This document shows, in pieces, positions 33,379-46,285 of a stretch of DNA of 64,000 nt. The stretch comes from G965220075 sp965220075. Lineage in GTDB: Bacteria; Chloroflexota; UBA11872. The notes below the pieces were generated by a model, which worked only from the letters and a program-made list of their open reading frames with translations, had not been told where the DNA came from and ran no database searches. The translations under genes were made by a program, and so were the position numbers. The DNA is taken from the NCBI GenBank assembly GCA_965220075.1, contig OZ244806.1, positions 372,001 through 436,000 on the forward strand, read 5' to 3'. Each line of letters opens with the position of its first letter. Within the stretch, counting starts at the first letter, position 1.

Positions 33379-33667
33379 TGAGCGTCCCCCTATGCGCGGG
33401 CCTTCTCAAGGCCTGCACTGTAACCCCGAGAGCACATCATAGCAGGTTACGGATGTACCAACACGTTCCCAGTAAGGACCGGGTGGCCGCGTGGCTTGCG
33501 TTATCCGTCCCACTGGTGTTACGAGGTATAGACGAGCCCGTGCGCAGCTTGCCAGTGATCGTGCGCCGCACGTCCTCAAACTATTCTGGCCGGTCCATTG
33601 GGGCCGAGTAGCCGGGAGATCGAGTCGACCGCAAGCACGCACTTCGGAGTCGCCTGGCGGAGCTATG
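33379..33667. other. Intergenic region between the small gene and pyrK
   Basis: About 290 bp with no supported gene or obvious structure. It should contain the promoter of the minus-strand small gene and the 3-prime end of the pyr operon transcript. No clear terminator hairpin with a T-run was found. Confidence 0.4.
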
Positions 33668-34470
33668 TCACCAAGCGTGTCTCCACTCCCAGGTTAACTC
33701 CCGCTGGGAAAACACCGGGCCCTCTTTGCAAACCCGCTCTATGCCGGCGGTCGTCTTGACTACACACGAATAGCAAACGCCCATCGCGCAGCCCATTCGC
33801 GCCTCCAGTGAAAAGTGAATGGACTTCGCTTCAGAGCCGCAATCCAGCCGGGCGGCAAGCTGTGCCATGGCCTGCATCATGGGCTCGGGACCGCACACGA
33901 AAACCTGATCGGCCCAGGCGTAGCGCTCCCCCACCAGCTCGGTGACCAGTGCGCGGCGCCCCAGGCTTCCGTCGTCCGTGGCGATGACGTAGCCGACCCG
34001 ATCCGCCAGGTATTGAGCGGGCGTGATAGCGTCGCGGTCTCGTCCGCCCGCCAGTATCTCCACCTCGACCTCGTGCGCCGCCGCCTCGTCCGCCAGCGCG
34101 ATCAGCGGCGCAAGACCAATGCCCCCGCCCACCATCAGGGCGCGGCGCTGGACTGGCTCGAACTCGAACCAGGTGCCCAGCGGTCCCAGGAAGCTGACCT
34201 CCGTTGCGGGCGAGCGGGTCACCAGACACTCGCTGCCGCGGCCCACAACGTCCACCAGCAGCGCCACGCGGCCGCGCGCCCGGTCGATTCGGCTGAAGCT
34301 GAACGGCCGCCGCAGCATAGGATCGAAGGAGTCCTCGGGGCCGCACAGAACATGCGCAAACTGGCCGGGACGCGCTTCGGCGGCGATCGCGGGCGCTTCG
34401 TACTCACACCACCAGAGCCGCGCGCTGATCCGTGTATTGCTTACGACGCGGGCCTGCTCCAAACGAGCCA

Positions 34471-34471
<1 letters not shown>
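33668..34471 (-). CDS. pyrK: Dihydroorotate dehydrogenase B, electron-transfer subunit
   Basis: This 267-aa protein starts at GTG 34471, overlapping the carB stop by one base. It is an FAD- and 2Fe-2S-binding reductase that passes electrons from PyrD to NAD. LRRPFSFSRI near residue 55 is the flavin-binding RxYS/F-type motif, ALMVGGGIGLAPLIALA near 110 binds NAD(P), and VFVCGPEPMMQAMA follows. The C-terminal cluster GCAMGVCYSCVVKT plus ERVCKEGPVF supplies the cysteines for 2Fe-2S. It is the last gene of the pyr operon. The partner pyrD is not in this window. Confidence 0.93.
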
Positions 34472-37701
<3,230 letters not shown>

Positions 37702-37836
37702 CGGCGTCTGATTCTCGTCGCCGCACGTTAGGCGGCTCGCTCAGTCATGCGCAGATCATCGCGCCCGCGCGCCTGCGCACTGTCCCGGGCTTGCCAGCAA
37801 GGCGTCCCTCGGGCAGGGAACCAGGCCGTTGTCACG

Positions 37837-39036
37837 TCAGGTTGACTCCCGGTTCGACGGCAGCATGTCGAGGAAGCGGTCGAAAAGATACTGGTTGTCC
37901 TGCGGCCCCGGACTCGCCTCCGGGTGGTACTGCACCGAGAAGACCGGCAACCGATCATGCGTGAGCCCTTCCACCGAGCCGTCGTTCAGGTTCGTGTGGC
38001 TCACGCGGAATCCGCTCGACGGAGGGATGGAAGCCGCGTCGACCTGGTAGCCGTGGTTCTGCGAGGTGATGTGCGTGCGGCCGGTGGCCAGATCCTTGAC
38101 GGGGTGATTGGCGCCGCGATGTCCAAACGGCAAGCGGCTGGTGGTGGCGCCGATCGCCAGACCTAGAATCTGATGACCCAGGCAGATGCCCATCAGCGGG
38201 TAGCGGCCGATGAGCTGGCGCGCGGTGTCCACCGCTTGCCGCGACTGCACCGGATTGCCCGGGCCGTTGCAGATCACCACGCCGTCCGGCGCCGTGGCCG
38301 CGATCTCGCCCGCGCCGGCGCCGTAGGGCAGCACCCGCACGCGGCAACCGCGGCGCACCAGCGACCGCACGATGTTTGATTTCACGCCCACGTCCAGCAG
38401 CGTGATGCGCGGCGTCCAGGTGCGCACCGGGGGCGCCGGCCAGGGCCCCCAGGCGGCCTCGCGCGCCTCGAAAGGCTCCGGCACCGAGACTTCGGGAACG
38501 AGCTGCTGGTCGTCGTAGGGAGCGGCCCGCCGGGCCGCTTGGACGTGCTCTTGGGCCCACTCTCGGGCGGCCGGCAGGCGCCCGCTCGACCACTGGTAGG
38601 GACTTGCTCCGCGCGCTAGCGCGGCGGGGGCGCGCGCCAGGACGGCGCGCTGCGGCCCCAGCGTGCGGATGACGCGGGTCAGCGCGCGCGTATCCACGCC
38701 CTCGATCCCCGGTATCTCGTGGCTGGCCAGAAACGCGTCCATCCCGCCGCTGCGCCGCCAGTGGCTGGGGCTCTCGGCCAGCTCGCGAACGGCCAGCCCC
38801 GCGATCCACGGCCGCCGCGACTCCAGGTCCTCGGGGCTGACGCCGTAGTTGTCGATGAGCGGGTAGGTCAACGTCACGATCTGGCCTCGATACGACGGGT
38901 CGGTGGAGATCTCCTGGTAGCCCGTCATGCTCGTGTTGAACACCACTTCGCCCGACCCGGCAGCGGCGCTCCCGAAGCCGAATCCGAAGAAGAGATCGCC
39001 GGTTTCCAGCGCCAGCACCGCCGGGCGCACGCTCAT
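37837..39036 (-). CDS. carA: Carbamoyl-phosphate synthase, small subunit (glutaminase)
   Basis: This 399-aa protein hydrolyses glutamine for CarB. The N-terminal domain has GEVVFNTSMTGYQEISTDPS and GQIVTLTYPLIDNYGVSPED. The class I amidotransferase domain carries PLMGICLGHQILGLAIGATT with the nucleophile Cys, and VQYHPEASPGPQD with the catalytic His and Glu. The length is about 20 residues above E. coli CarA. Its start overlaps the pyrC stop by 4 bp, typical of a tight operon. Confidence 0.97.
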   Translation of the reverse strand: MSVRPAVLALETGDLFFGFGFGSAAAGSGEVVFNTSMTGYQEISTDPSYRGQIVTLTYPLIDNYGVSPEDLESRRPWIAGLAVRELAESPSHWRRSGGMDAFLASHEIPGIEGVDTRALTRVIRTLGPQRAVLARAPAALARGASPYQWSSGRLPAAREWAQEHVQAARRAAPYDDQQLVPEVSVPEPFEAREAAWGPWPAPPVRTWTPRITLLDVGVKSNIVRSLVRRGCRVRVLPYGAGAGEIAATAPDGVVICNGPGNPVQSRQAVDTARQLIGRYPLMGICLGHQILGLAIGATTSRLPFGHRGANHPVKDLATGRTHITSQNHGYQVDAASIPPSSGFRVSHTNLNDGSVEGLTHDRLPVFSVQYHPEASPGPQDNQYLFDRFLDMLPSNREST

Positions 39037-40388
39037 ACGGGTGCCAGGGAATCGGCCTGGGAACGATCGAAGACGACCTTCCCCCGCACGATCGTGCGGC
39101 GCACGACTCCCCTCATCGGCAGGCCCGCCAGCGGCGTGTTTTTTCCCCTGGAGCGGAATGAGCCGGCGGGGTCGACTACGAACTCCTCGTCAGGGTCGAA
39201 CAGAGTGACGTCGGCCGGGGCGCCGGGCCGCAGGGATCCGTAGGGAAGACCGAAAGCCCGTGCGGGCGCGCTGGTCAGCGCTTCGACGGCCTTGGGCAGC
39301 TCCAGCTTGCCCGCGTGCACCAGGCTCAGAACGCTCGCCAGGGCCGTCTCGAACGCGCTGAAGCCCACCGGCGCATCCGCAAACTCCACGTCCTTCTCGT
39401 GCCGAGCGTGCGGCGCGTGGTCGCTGGCGATGCAGTCGATGACGCCCTCTATCAGCGCCGCGAGCAGGCTGTCGCAATCAGTGCGTTCGCGCAGCGGCGG
39501 CGCCACTTTCGTGTTGGCGTCGTAGGGGCCGAGCGCCGCGCTGACCGGATCGGCGCGTCCTCCCACCAGGTCGGCGGTGAGCGTCAAGTGATGCGGCGTC
39601 ACCTCGGCCGTCACGTTGATGCCGCGATCCTTGGCGCGCCGGATCAGGTCCACCGATCCGGCCGAGCTCACGTGCAGGCAGTGATAGCGGCCGCCGGTCA
39701 GCTCGGCCAGAAGCAGATCGCGCGCCAGCATGATCTCTTCCGATTGGCGCGGCGTGCCGGCAAGCCCCAGGCGCGTGGAGACCAGACCCTCGTGCATCGC
39801 GGCCTCCGCGTACAGCTCGGGGTCCTCGCAGTGGTTGCTGACCGGCACGCCGAACTGACGCGCATACTCCAGCGCGTGGCGCATGAGAGAGGTGCTGGCC
39901 AGGGGAATGCCGTCGTCGCTGAATCCGATCACGCCCGCGTCCGCCAGGTCTCCCATCTCCACCAGCTGTCGGCCCGCCTGGTTGACGCTTATGCACGCGT
40001 GCATGAACACGCGCACCTTGGCCCGCGCGCTGACCTGCTCCATGAGGCCCTCCACGACGCTGCGGTTGTCGATTACAGGGTCCGTGTTGGGCATGCAGCA
40101 GACGGTCGTGAATCCTCCCGCCGCCGCGGCGGCCGTGCCGCTGGCGATGTTCTCCTTGTACTCGAATCCGGGAACGCGCAGATGCGCGTGCAGGTCCACA
40201 AACCCGGGCGTGACCACCAACCCGGCCGCGTCGATGATCTCGGTCGCGCCCAAGGGGAGCTGCTCGCCGGCGTCGCCGACCGCGCGTATCAGCCCGCCTT
40301 CGATCACGACGTCGCTCACGCGGTCGAGTCCTTGGGCGGGGTCGATCACCCGGCCCCCGCGTATGAGCAGCCGTTTCTCGGAGCTCAT
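39033..40388 (-). CDS. pyrC: Dihydroorotase
   Basis: This 451-aa protein cyclises carbamoyl aspartate to dihydroorotate. The metal motif TPGFVDLHAHLRVPGFEYKE (HxH) lies near residue 65, VCCMPNTDPVIDN near 100 holds the substrate Asn, and SNHCED, CLHVSSAG and the catalytic DHAPHARHEKD near 325 follow in order. The type is class I (about 430 aa, Bacillus/Thermus-like). The start is ATG 40386-40388, which overlaps the stop of the upstream MBL gene. An open frame continues upstream but reads through the MBL gene and is not used. Confidence 0.96.
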   Translation of the reverse strand: MSSEKRLLIRGGRVIDPAQGLDRVSDVVIEGGLIRAVGDAGEQLPLGATEIIDAAGLVVTPGFVDLHAHLRVPGFEYKENIASGTAAAAAGGFTTVCCMPNTDPVIDNRSVVEGLMEQVSARAKVRVFMHACISVNQAGRQLVEMGDLADAGVIGFSDDGIPLASTSLMRHALEYARQFGVPVSNHCEDPELYAEAAMHEGLVSTRLGLAGTPRQSEEIMLARDLLLAELTGGRYHCLHVSSAGSVDLIRRAKDRGINVTAEVTPHHLTLTADLVGGRADPVSAALGPYDANTKVAPPLRERTDCDSLLAALIEGVIDCIASDHAPHARHEKDVEFADAPVGFSAFETALASVLSLVHAGKLELPKAVEALTSAPARAFGLPYGSLRPGAPADVTLFDPDEEFVVDPAGSFRSRGKNTPLAGLPMRGVVRRTIVRGKVVFDRSQADSLAPV

Positions 40389-41002
40389 TGCTCGGCGCGC
40401 TCCAGGTACTCGGCCAGCTCCGCCTTGGCGGTGTCTAGCACCGGGTCGCCATGGCCCACCGCCAGGCTGGTGAAGTTCAAGTCCAGCAGCCGGCCCAAGG
40501 ACCGCGGCGGGCGCATGCGTGGATGCGCCCCCAGGCGGCTCTCGCCGTGCGTCCAATAGCTGACGGTTCCCAGCGCGTCGCCCACGAAGAGCACGCCGCG
40601 CTCCTCCGGCCAGAGCAACGCGTGCTCGCCGGGAGTGATGCCCCCCAGCGCCACCGCCCGCAGGTTGCCCGGCAGGGCCGTGTCCTCGGAGTAGGCGTGG
40701 TCGGGCACGACCGCTTCGAGCTCGCGCACGTCCGCGGCCGGCGCCCACACCTGCGCGTCCCAGCGGGCGCGCAGAATCGCCGCCGCGCGTTCGTGGTAGT
40801 GGTTGGTCAGGATGATGTGCGCTATCCGGTTCCCGCGCGCGTTGGCAAGAGAGCGCGGGCTGATGTCCTGCGGGTCGATCGCGATGGCCCCCTCGGGCCG
40901 GTCGATCAGGTAGGACTCGAGCGTGTAGCGCGGCCAGGCCACACTCCACTGATACACCCCGGCCACGACCTCGCGCACCGGCCTGGCCTTGTAGCCGCTC
41001 AT
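40385..41002 (-). CDS. MBL-fold hydrolase-like protein inside the pyr operon
   Basis: This 205-aa protein has the metallo-beta-lactamase fold but degenerate metal ligands. The usual THxHxDH is LTNHYHERAA (HxHER), and the GHTPG motif reads GGITPGEHALL. The later LFVGDALG and LAVGHGDPV, where Asp and His ligands are expected, are kept. It opens REVVAGVYQWSVAWPRYTLE, as other members do. It overlaps both pyrB and pyrC by 4 bp, so it is a genuine operon member. Binding or sensing rather than hydrolysis is possible; the function is unknown. Confidence 0.82.
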   Translation of the reverse strand: MSGYKARPVREVVAGVYQWSVAWPRYTLESYLIDRPEGAIAIDPQDISPRSLANARGNRIAHIILTNHYHERAAAILRARWDAQVWAPAADVRELEAVVPDHAYSEDTALPGNLRAVALGGITPGEHALLWPEERGVLFVGDALGTVSYWTHGESRLGAHPRMRPPRSLGRLLDLNFTSLAVGHGDPVLDTAKAELAEYLERAEQ

Positions 41003-41949
41003 GCGTTAGCGGCGCCCGGCCCGCTCAGCAGCAGGTAGAGGATGGCCATGCGCACGGCCACGCCATTGGTCACCTGCTCGCCGATCACCGACTGCGCTCC
41101 GTAAGCGACGTCCGGTGAGATCTCGATCCCCTGATTCATCGGACCGGGATGCATGACGATGGCGTGGCGCCGGGCGCGGCCGACGCGCGCTTGCGTGAGA
41201 CCCCAGCGGCGCGCGTACTCGCGCAGGTCCGGGAGCAGACCGCCGGTCATGCGCTCCTTCTGAATGCGCAGCGCCATCACCACGTCCGCGTCCTCGATGG
41301 CGTCGTCCAGGGCGTATTCGATCCGGATCTCCGCGCCGCCGTTTGTCAGCTGTGCGAAGCCGTCCCTCAGCAAGGTCGGGGGCCCGCACAGCCAGACGTG
41401 AGCGCCCATGCGGCCGAAGGCGGCGATCACCGAGCGCGCCACCCGGCTGTGCAGGATGTCGCCCACGATCACGACCTTGCGATTGGTGAGGTCGCCCAGA
41501 TGGCGCCGGGCCGTGTAGAGGTCGAGCAGGGCCTGGGTGGGGTGACCGCGCCAGCCGTCGCCGGCGTTCACCACCCCGCACGACACGTGCCGCGCGGCCA
41601 GGTCGGGCGCGCCCGAGCGCGAGTGCCGCATCACCAGCAGGTCGGCCCCCAGCGCCTGAATGGTTTGAAAGGTATCGACCAGCGACTCGCCCTTTTCTAC
41701 GCTGCTGCCGGAGGCCGCCACGTTCACCGCGTCCGCGCCCAGATTCTTGGCGGCCAGCTCGAACGACACGCGCGTGCGCGTGCTGGGTTCGTAGAAGACG
41801 TTCACCATGGTCTTGCCGCGCAGCGTCGGCACCCGGCTGATCGGCCGCGCCAGGATCTCGCGCATGGAATCGGCCGTGTCCAACACCAGCGAGATCTCGT
41901 CGCGCGTGAAGTCGGCGATGTCGATGAGATGCTTACGGTAGAGAGGCAT
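40999..41949 (-). CDS. pyrB: Aspartate carbamoyltransferase, catalytic subunit
   Basis: This 316-aa protein joins carbamoyl phosphate to aspartate. FYEPSTRTRVSFELAAKNLG near residue 52 is the carbamoyl-phosphate-binding STRT loop, MRHSRSGAPDLAARHV follows, and VNAGDGWRGHPTQALLDLYT near 127 and HPGPMNQGIEIS near 267 complete the active site. No regulatory pyrI gene is present. It overlaps pyrR by 17 bp and the MBL gene by 4 bp. Confidence 0.97.
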   Translation of the reverse strand: MPLYRKHLIDIADFTRDEISLVLDTADSMREILARPISRVPTLRGKTMVNVFYEPSTRTRVSFELAAKNLGADAVNVAASGSSVEKGESLVDTFQTIQALGADLLVMRHSRSGAPDLAARHVSCGVVNAGDGWRGHPTQALLDLYTARRHLGDLTNRKVVIVGDILHSRVARSVIAAFGRMGAHVWLCGPPTLLRDGFAQLTNGGAEIRIEYALDDAIEDADVVMALRIQKERMTGGLLPDLREYARRWGLTQARVGRARRHAIVMHPGPMNQGIEISPDVAYGAQSVIGEQVTNGVAVRMAILYLLLSGPGAANA

Positions 41950-42505
41950 CGCTCTCCCTCCGCCGGCCTATGAACACCGCGTCCTCGCCGTCGAACTCCG
42001 CCAGCCGTACGCTCACCACCTCGTCGGGCGCGGTGGGGATGTTCTTGCCCACGTAGTCGGCGCGGATCGGAAGCTCGCGATGGCCGCGGTCCACCAGCAC
42101 GGCCAGCTGGATGGACCGCGGGCGTCCAAAGTCGTTGAGCGCGTCCATCGCGGCGCGCACCGATCGACCCGTGTAGAGCACGTCGTCCACCAGCACCACA
42201 TCGCGCTCGCTCACGTCCACCGGGATCTCGCTCGGGTGGATGGTGGGCGCCGCGCGCCGGTCCAGATCGTCCCGATACATTCCGATGTCGAGGGCGCCGG
42301 TGGGCACGGAGACTGGTTCGAAGCGCTCGATCTCGGCGCCCAGCCGGCCCGCCAGCGCGGGACCCGGGCGCAGGATGCCGACAAGCACCAGCGAGCCGGC
42401 GCCGCGATTGCGCTCCACGATCTCGTGCGCGATTCGAACCACCGCGCGCCGAATGTCGTCGGCGCTCAGCACCAGCCGGCTCTGCCCCCCGATAGCCGTC
42501 ACCAT
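41933..42505 (-). CDS. pyrR: Bifunctional pyr operon regulator/uracil phosphoribosyltransferase
   Basis: This 190-aa protein starts at ATG 42503-42505 after GGGGGC. The PRPP loop DVVLVDDVLYTGRSVRAAMD lies near residue 104, and LVLVGILRPGPALAGRL (flexible loop region) and GRPRSIQLAVLVDRGHRELP are typical of PyrR. In Bacillus, PyrR binds a hairpin in pyr mRNA in response to UMP. Here pyrR is the first gene after the leader that contains two hairpins, so autoregulation by attenuation or by blocking translation is plausible. Confidence 0.93.
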   Translation of the reverse strand: MVTAIGGQSRLVLSADDIRRAVVRIAHEIVERNRGAGSLVLVGILRPGPALAGRLGAEIERFEPVSVPTGALDIGMYRDDLDRRAAPTIHPSEIPVDVSERDVVLVDDVLYTGRSVRAAMDALNDFGRPRSIQLAVLVDRGHRELPIRADYVGKNIPTAPDEVVSVRLAEFDGEDAVFIGRRRESDASLP

Positions 42506-42565
42506 TGCCCCCCGCGGACGCCGGCCCGGCGCGCGCGGCGGCAAAACAGGGGCCGCCTGCGGTCG

Positions 42566-42589
42566 GCGCGCGCCTGGAGCGGCGCGCGC
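42566..42589 (-). promoter_or_regulatory. pyr operon leader hairpin (candidate PyrR target)
   Basis: On the minus-strand transcript GCGCGCGCC and GGCGCGCGC pair perfectly over 9 bp around the 6-base loop GCTCCA. About 40 nt downstream a second stem GGCGGC/GCCGCC encloses CCCTGTTTT. Both lie in the roughly 120-nt leader between the -10 box and pyrR. The loop does not obviously match the Bacillus PyrR consensus, so the regulator is inferred from position only. Confidence 0.45.
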
Positions 42590-42627
42590 TGCCTTTCCGC
42601 CTCGCCGGACCGGATTAAAGGCTAAGT

Positions 42628-42633
42628 ATTATA
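42628..42633 (-). promoter_or_regulatory. Predicted -10 box TATAAT of the pyr operon
   Basis: Read on the minus strand an exact TATAAT lies 123 bp upstream of the pyrR start, in GGCTATAATACTTAGCC. It is one of very few perfect -10 boxes in this GC-rich window. I see no clear -35 element. It would drive the whole pyrR-pyrB-MBL-pyrC-carA-carB-pyrK run. Confidence 0.6.
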
Positions 42634-42676
42634 GCCTGGCGGGCTGACGGCTCCCGCCGGCGTGACGGAACGGTAA

Positions 42677-42886
42677 AGGCCGGGCGACGTGCAGGCCTTC
42701 AGCGGCGCGCGCCAACAGGCCGGAGCCGACCTGGGCATCTTCACCTGCTTCGAGCGGCGCGTGACGCCGCGGATGCGCGACGCGGCGGCCAGCGCCGGAC
42801 GGTTTATGGGAGTGCCGGTGCGGCAGATCTACACGGTCGAAGACTACTTCGCGGCACGGCGGCCCGTGCTCCCGACGGTGGCCTGA
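42677..42886 (+). pseudogene. C-terminal fragment of a restriction endonuclease-like protein
   Basis: The frame has an in-frame stop at 42674-42676 and no proper N-terminus. Its 65 residues (from GTG 42689) read VQAFSGARQQAGADLGIFTC, then QIYTVEDYFAARRPVLP at the end. This resembles the last part of Mrr-type restriction endonuclease domains (IQxFxGA...ADxGxFxT...) that end in QIYTVEDYFxGRRPxLP. All the upstream catalytic part is missing, so it is a remnant. It abuts the next gene, whose ATG overlaps its stop. Confidence 0.5.
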
Positions 42887-44349
42887 TGGTTGATCGCGGC
42901 GGCGTGCAGGATTGCAGGCGACCCATAGCCACTAACCTTCTGGATCGATGGCACGTGGTATGGGCCGGGCGTCTGTTGCTTCTGGGCCTGGTGGCGTTCT
43001 GGTGGGGCGGATACGTCATACCCCATCTCTTCAGTCTGGTATTCCCCGAACTGCTACCGATCAGCGCCCTCCCCGCGCACCTCGACCCTGATTGGGAGGG
43101 GGCCGTTGCGAACAAGGTCTCCGCCGCCGCCTTTGCTTTAGTAGCGCTTCTGGCACTCATAAACAACATCCTCAGCCGTCTTCAGGCGGGTGGCCTGATC
43201 GTCGCTGGAGGCTGGGCCGTGTTGGCGGTGACGGGCGCATTTCTTGCCTGGGCGGAGATAACCGACGCGCATAACGAGGCCCTGGGCATCGGGAAAGTGC
43301 TGTTCGGCCCGGGGAACGAGTATCACGTGCCCTGGCCCGTCTTGCTAGCCCCACTCATCATCGCGTTCATGGTCGCGATGGCGGTCTTTGTTCGCAGGGG
43401 GTTGCGTACCCCGGCAATCCGCACGCTCTTTACCTTTGGCCTCATCGCCTGGCTGCTGGCCCCTTTGTATGACGCATGGTTCGAGAGCATTTTCCATTAC
43501 CAAGAACCGGATACACGAATGCAACTGGGCGCGCTGCTCGAAGAGACGCTGGAGTTCGGCGGAACCCTGCTGATCGGCTGCGGTGCGGCGATCGCCTTGT
43601 GGGGCTTCACGGGATCACGGCCACTGTCCGGTGTGTTTGTTAGGCGCTGGCGCTGGTCGCTCATCGGGTCACTAGCCACCGTCGCCGTGCTTGGCGGTCT
43701 TGTGATCGCGTTCGTGTTCCATCCGCCTCTCGTTGATGCGCACACACCCACTCACATCGGCACCTTTCAGGTAACTCTCAGCGACCGGGGGGCCGTCACG
43801 CAGGAGCTCCACGTGCCTGCGGGAGTACTCGAGAAGATCAGCCTCCGGCTCGCTAATCGGGACCCAGGCGGCAACGCAGGAACCGTGATATGGCGTGTTA
43901 TGGAGGGAGGAAGGTGGGGCGACATCCTGCGCGAAGGACGCCTAGATGTCGCCGCAAGGGACGGTCTGAGCTGGGAGAGCATTTTCTTTGTCCCGCCGAT
44001 GATCATCGGGGCCGAAGGTCAGCGAATGGCCCTGCAGTTGGAAGCCGCCCTCGATCAACGGGCAAGCCTCCATATTGGCGCGACAAAGCTCGATCGGTAC
44101 GAGGACGGTCGGCTCTGGGTCAACGAAGCGCAGGCGTGGCGGGATCAGGACCTTGAGTTCGTCGCCTATGCCGCGCCGGAGCTAACGCGCAACAAGCTGC
44201 GGGCGATCTGGCACCTTCTGACATCCGACTGGCGCTGGCCGGCACTGATGGCGAACCTGGCCTTCGAACTGACAATCATCACGCTGATCCCGGTCTTGCT
44301 GATTGGGACTGTGCTACCACGGCGTGACCGGCGCCATATGTCCTGCTGA
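42886..44349 (+). CDS. Multi-pass membrane protein with an extracytoplasmic beta-sandwich domain
   Basis: This 487-aa protein has about seven hydrophobic segments in the first 280 residues, including RLLLLGLVAFWWGGYVIPHL, VSAAAFALVALLALINNILS, VLLAPLIIAFMVAMAVFVRR and LIGSLATVAVLGGLVIAFVF. Residues about 285-430 form an outside beta domain (HIGTFQVTLSDRGAVTQELH, then PAGVLEKISLRLANRDPGG) similar in style to the sandwich in the protein at 3442-4128. A last segment lies near 457-478. Codon use is less GC-biased than in neighbours, which suggests transfer. I cannot assign a function, and the start codon is uncertain. Confidence 0.65.
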   Translation: MVDRGGVQDCRRPIATNLLDRWHVVWAGRLLLLGLVAFWWGGYVIPHLFSLVFPELLPISALPAHLDPDWEGAVANKVSAAAFALVALLALINNILSRLQAGGLIVAGGWAVLAVTGAFLAWAEITDAHNEALGIGKVLFGPGNEYHVPWPVLLAPLIIAFMVAMAVFVRRGLRTPAIRTLFTFGLIAWLLAPLYDAWFESIFHYQEPDTRMQLGALLEETLEFGGTLLIGCGAAIALWGFTGSRPLSGVFVRRWRWSLIGSLATVAVLGGLVIAFVFHPPLVDAHTPTHIGTFQVTLSDRGAVTQELHVPAGVLEKISLRLANRDPGGNAGTVIWRVMEGGRWGDILREGRLDVAARDGLSWESIFFVPPMIIGAEGQRMALQLEAALDQRASLHIGATKLDRYEDGRLWVNEAQAWRDQDLEFVAYAAPELTRNKLRAIWHLLTSDWRWPALMANLAFELTIITLIPVLLIGTVLPRRDRRHMSC

Positions 44350-44872
44350 CGAACACAAGGCGGCCGCGCGTGTCCATATGTACGGCAGCCGACAATATGC
44401 GGTCGGCCCGCCAGCAAGACGCTTGGCGGCGGCGGGTGATCAGCGCGTGCAGGTGGTGGGTGGCCGCATCCGGGCGCGGGCGCACCGGCGGCGGGACCTC
44501 GGCGGCGAAACGGGCCAGCCCCGCGCGCGGCGCACCAGCGCGGCCTGGCCCGCGGGCGACGTCCAGGCCGAGATCCCGGGTCTGAGGCATTTCGGTACGC
44601 TCCCATGGTGCGCCGGCCTCCCGCCCAGCCTTGCAAGATGCGGGCTCGCCACGGCGGCCCTGGCAACGGTTCGGGCTCCGGGCTGGCGCCAAGGGCCGGG
44701 ACGACCACGCTACAGTTCGGTCTCTTGGGACCTAGGGGCGGACGGTCTGTCCCGGCCCGGTTCCTACCCTCGGACGATCCGAGGGTCTTGAAACATACAA
44801 GTAACGGTTCGCGAACCGCCCTACGCCGGCCTCCGGGCCCTTTTCAGGTGAATTGCCCGCGTGAGGGAGGAC
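44350..44872. other. Intergenic region with two inverted repeats
   Basis: About 520 bp between two converging genes, with no supported gene. Near the purA end are the hairpin CCCTCGGA-CGA-TCCGAGGG (44767-44785) and the 14-bp palindrome CGGTTCGCGAACCG (44805-44818). They may mark the end of the purA transcript or a protein-binding site. Open frames in the GC-rich part show no motifs. Confidence 0.5.
44805..44818. promoter_or_regulatory. Perfect palindrome CGGTTCGCGAACCG
   Basis: A 14-bp perfect dyad in the gap downstream of purA. Such symmetry suits a dimeric DNA-binding protein, but no known regulator motif is recognised and no promoter is apparent beside it. Its only neighbours are 3-prime gene ends, so it may be structural instead. 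Confidence 0.3.
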
Positions 44873-46180
<1,308 letters not shown>

Positions 46181-46285
46181 GAGTGACTCCTGCTTGTCGC
46201 GTTCAGGCGGCCGCTGGACGTGCGCCCGCCCGACGGCGCGGATCGCACCGCCCGCCGCGCTCGAGGCGGCGCTGCCTGGACGCGC

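Noticed and set aside
40389..40949. A fusion of pyrC with an upstream domain
   Set aside because: The pyrC frame stays open upstream but overlaps the MBL gene in another frame, and the internal ATG at 40388 gives a normal-length dihydroorotase.
44303..44791. A plus-strand gene following the membrane protein at 42886
   Set aside because: The frame overlaps the end of that gene, has shadow composition and no start signals.
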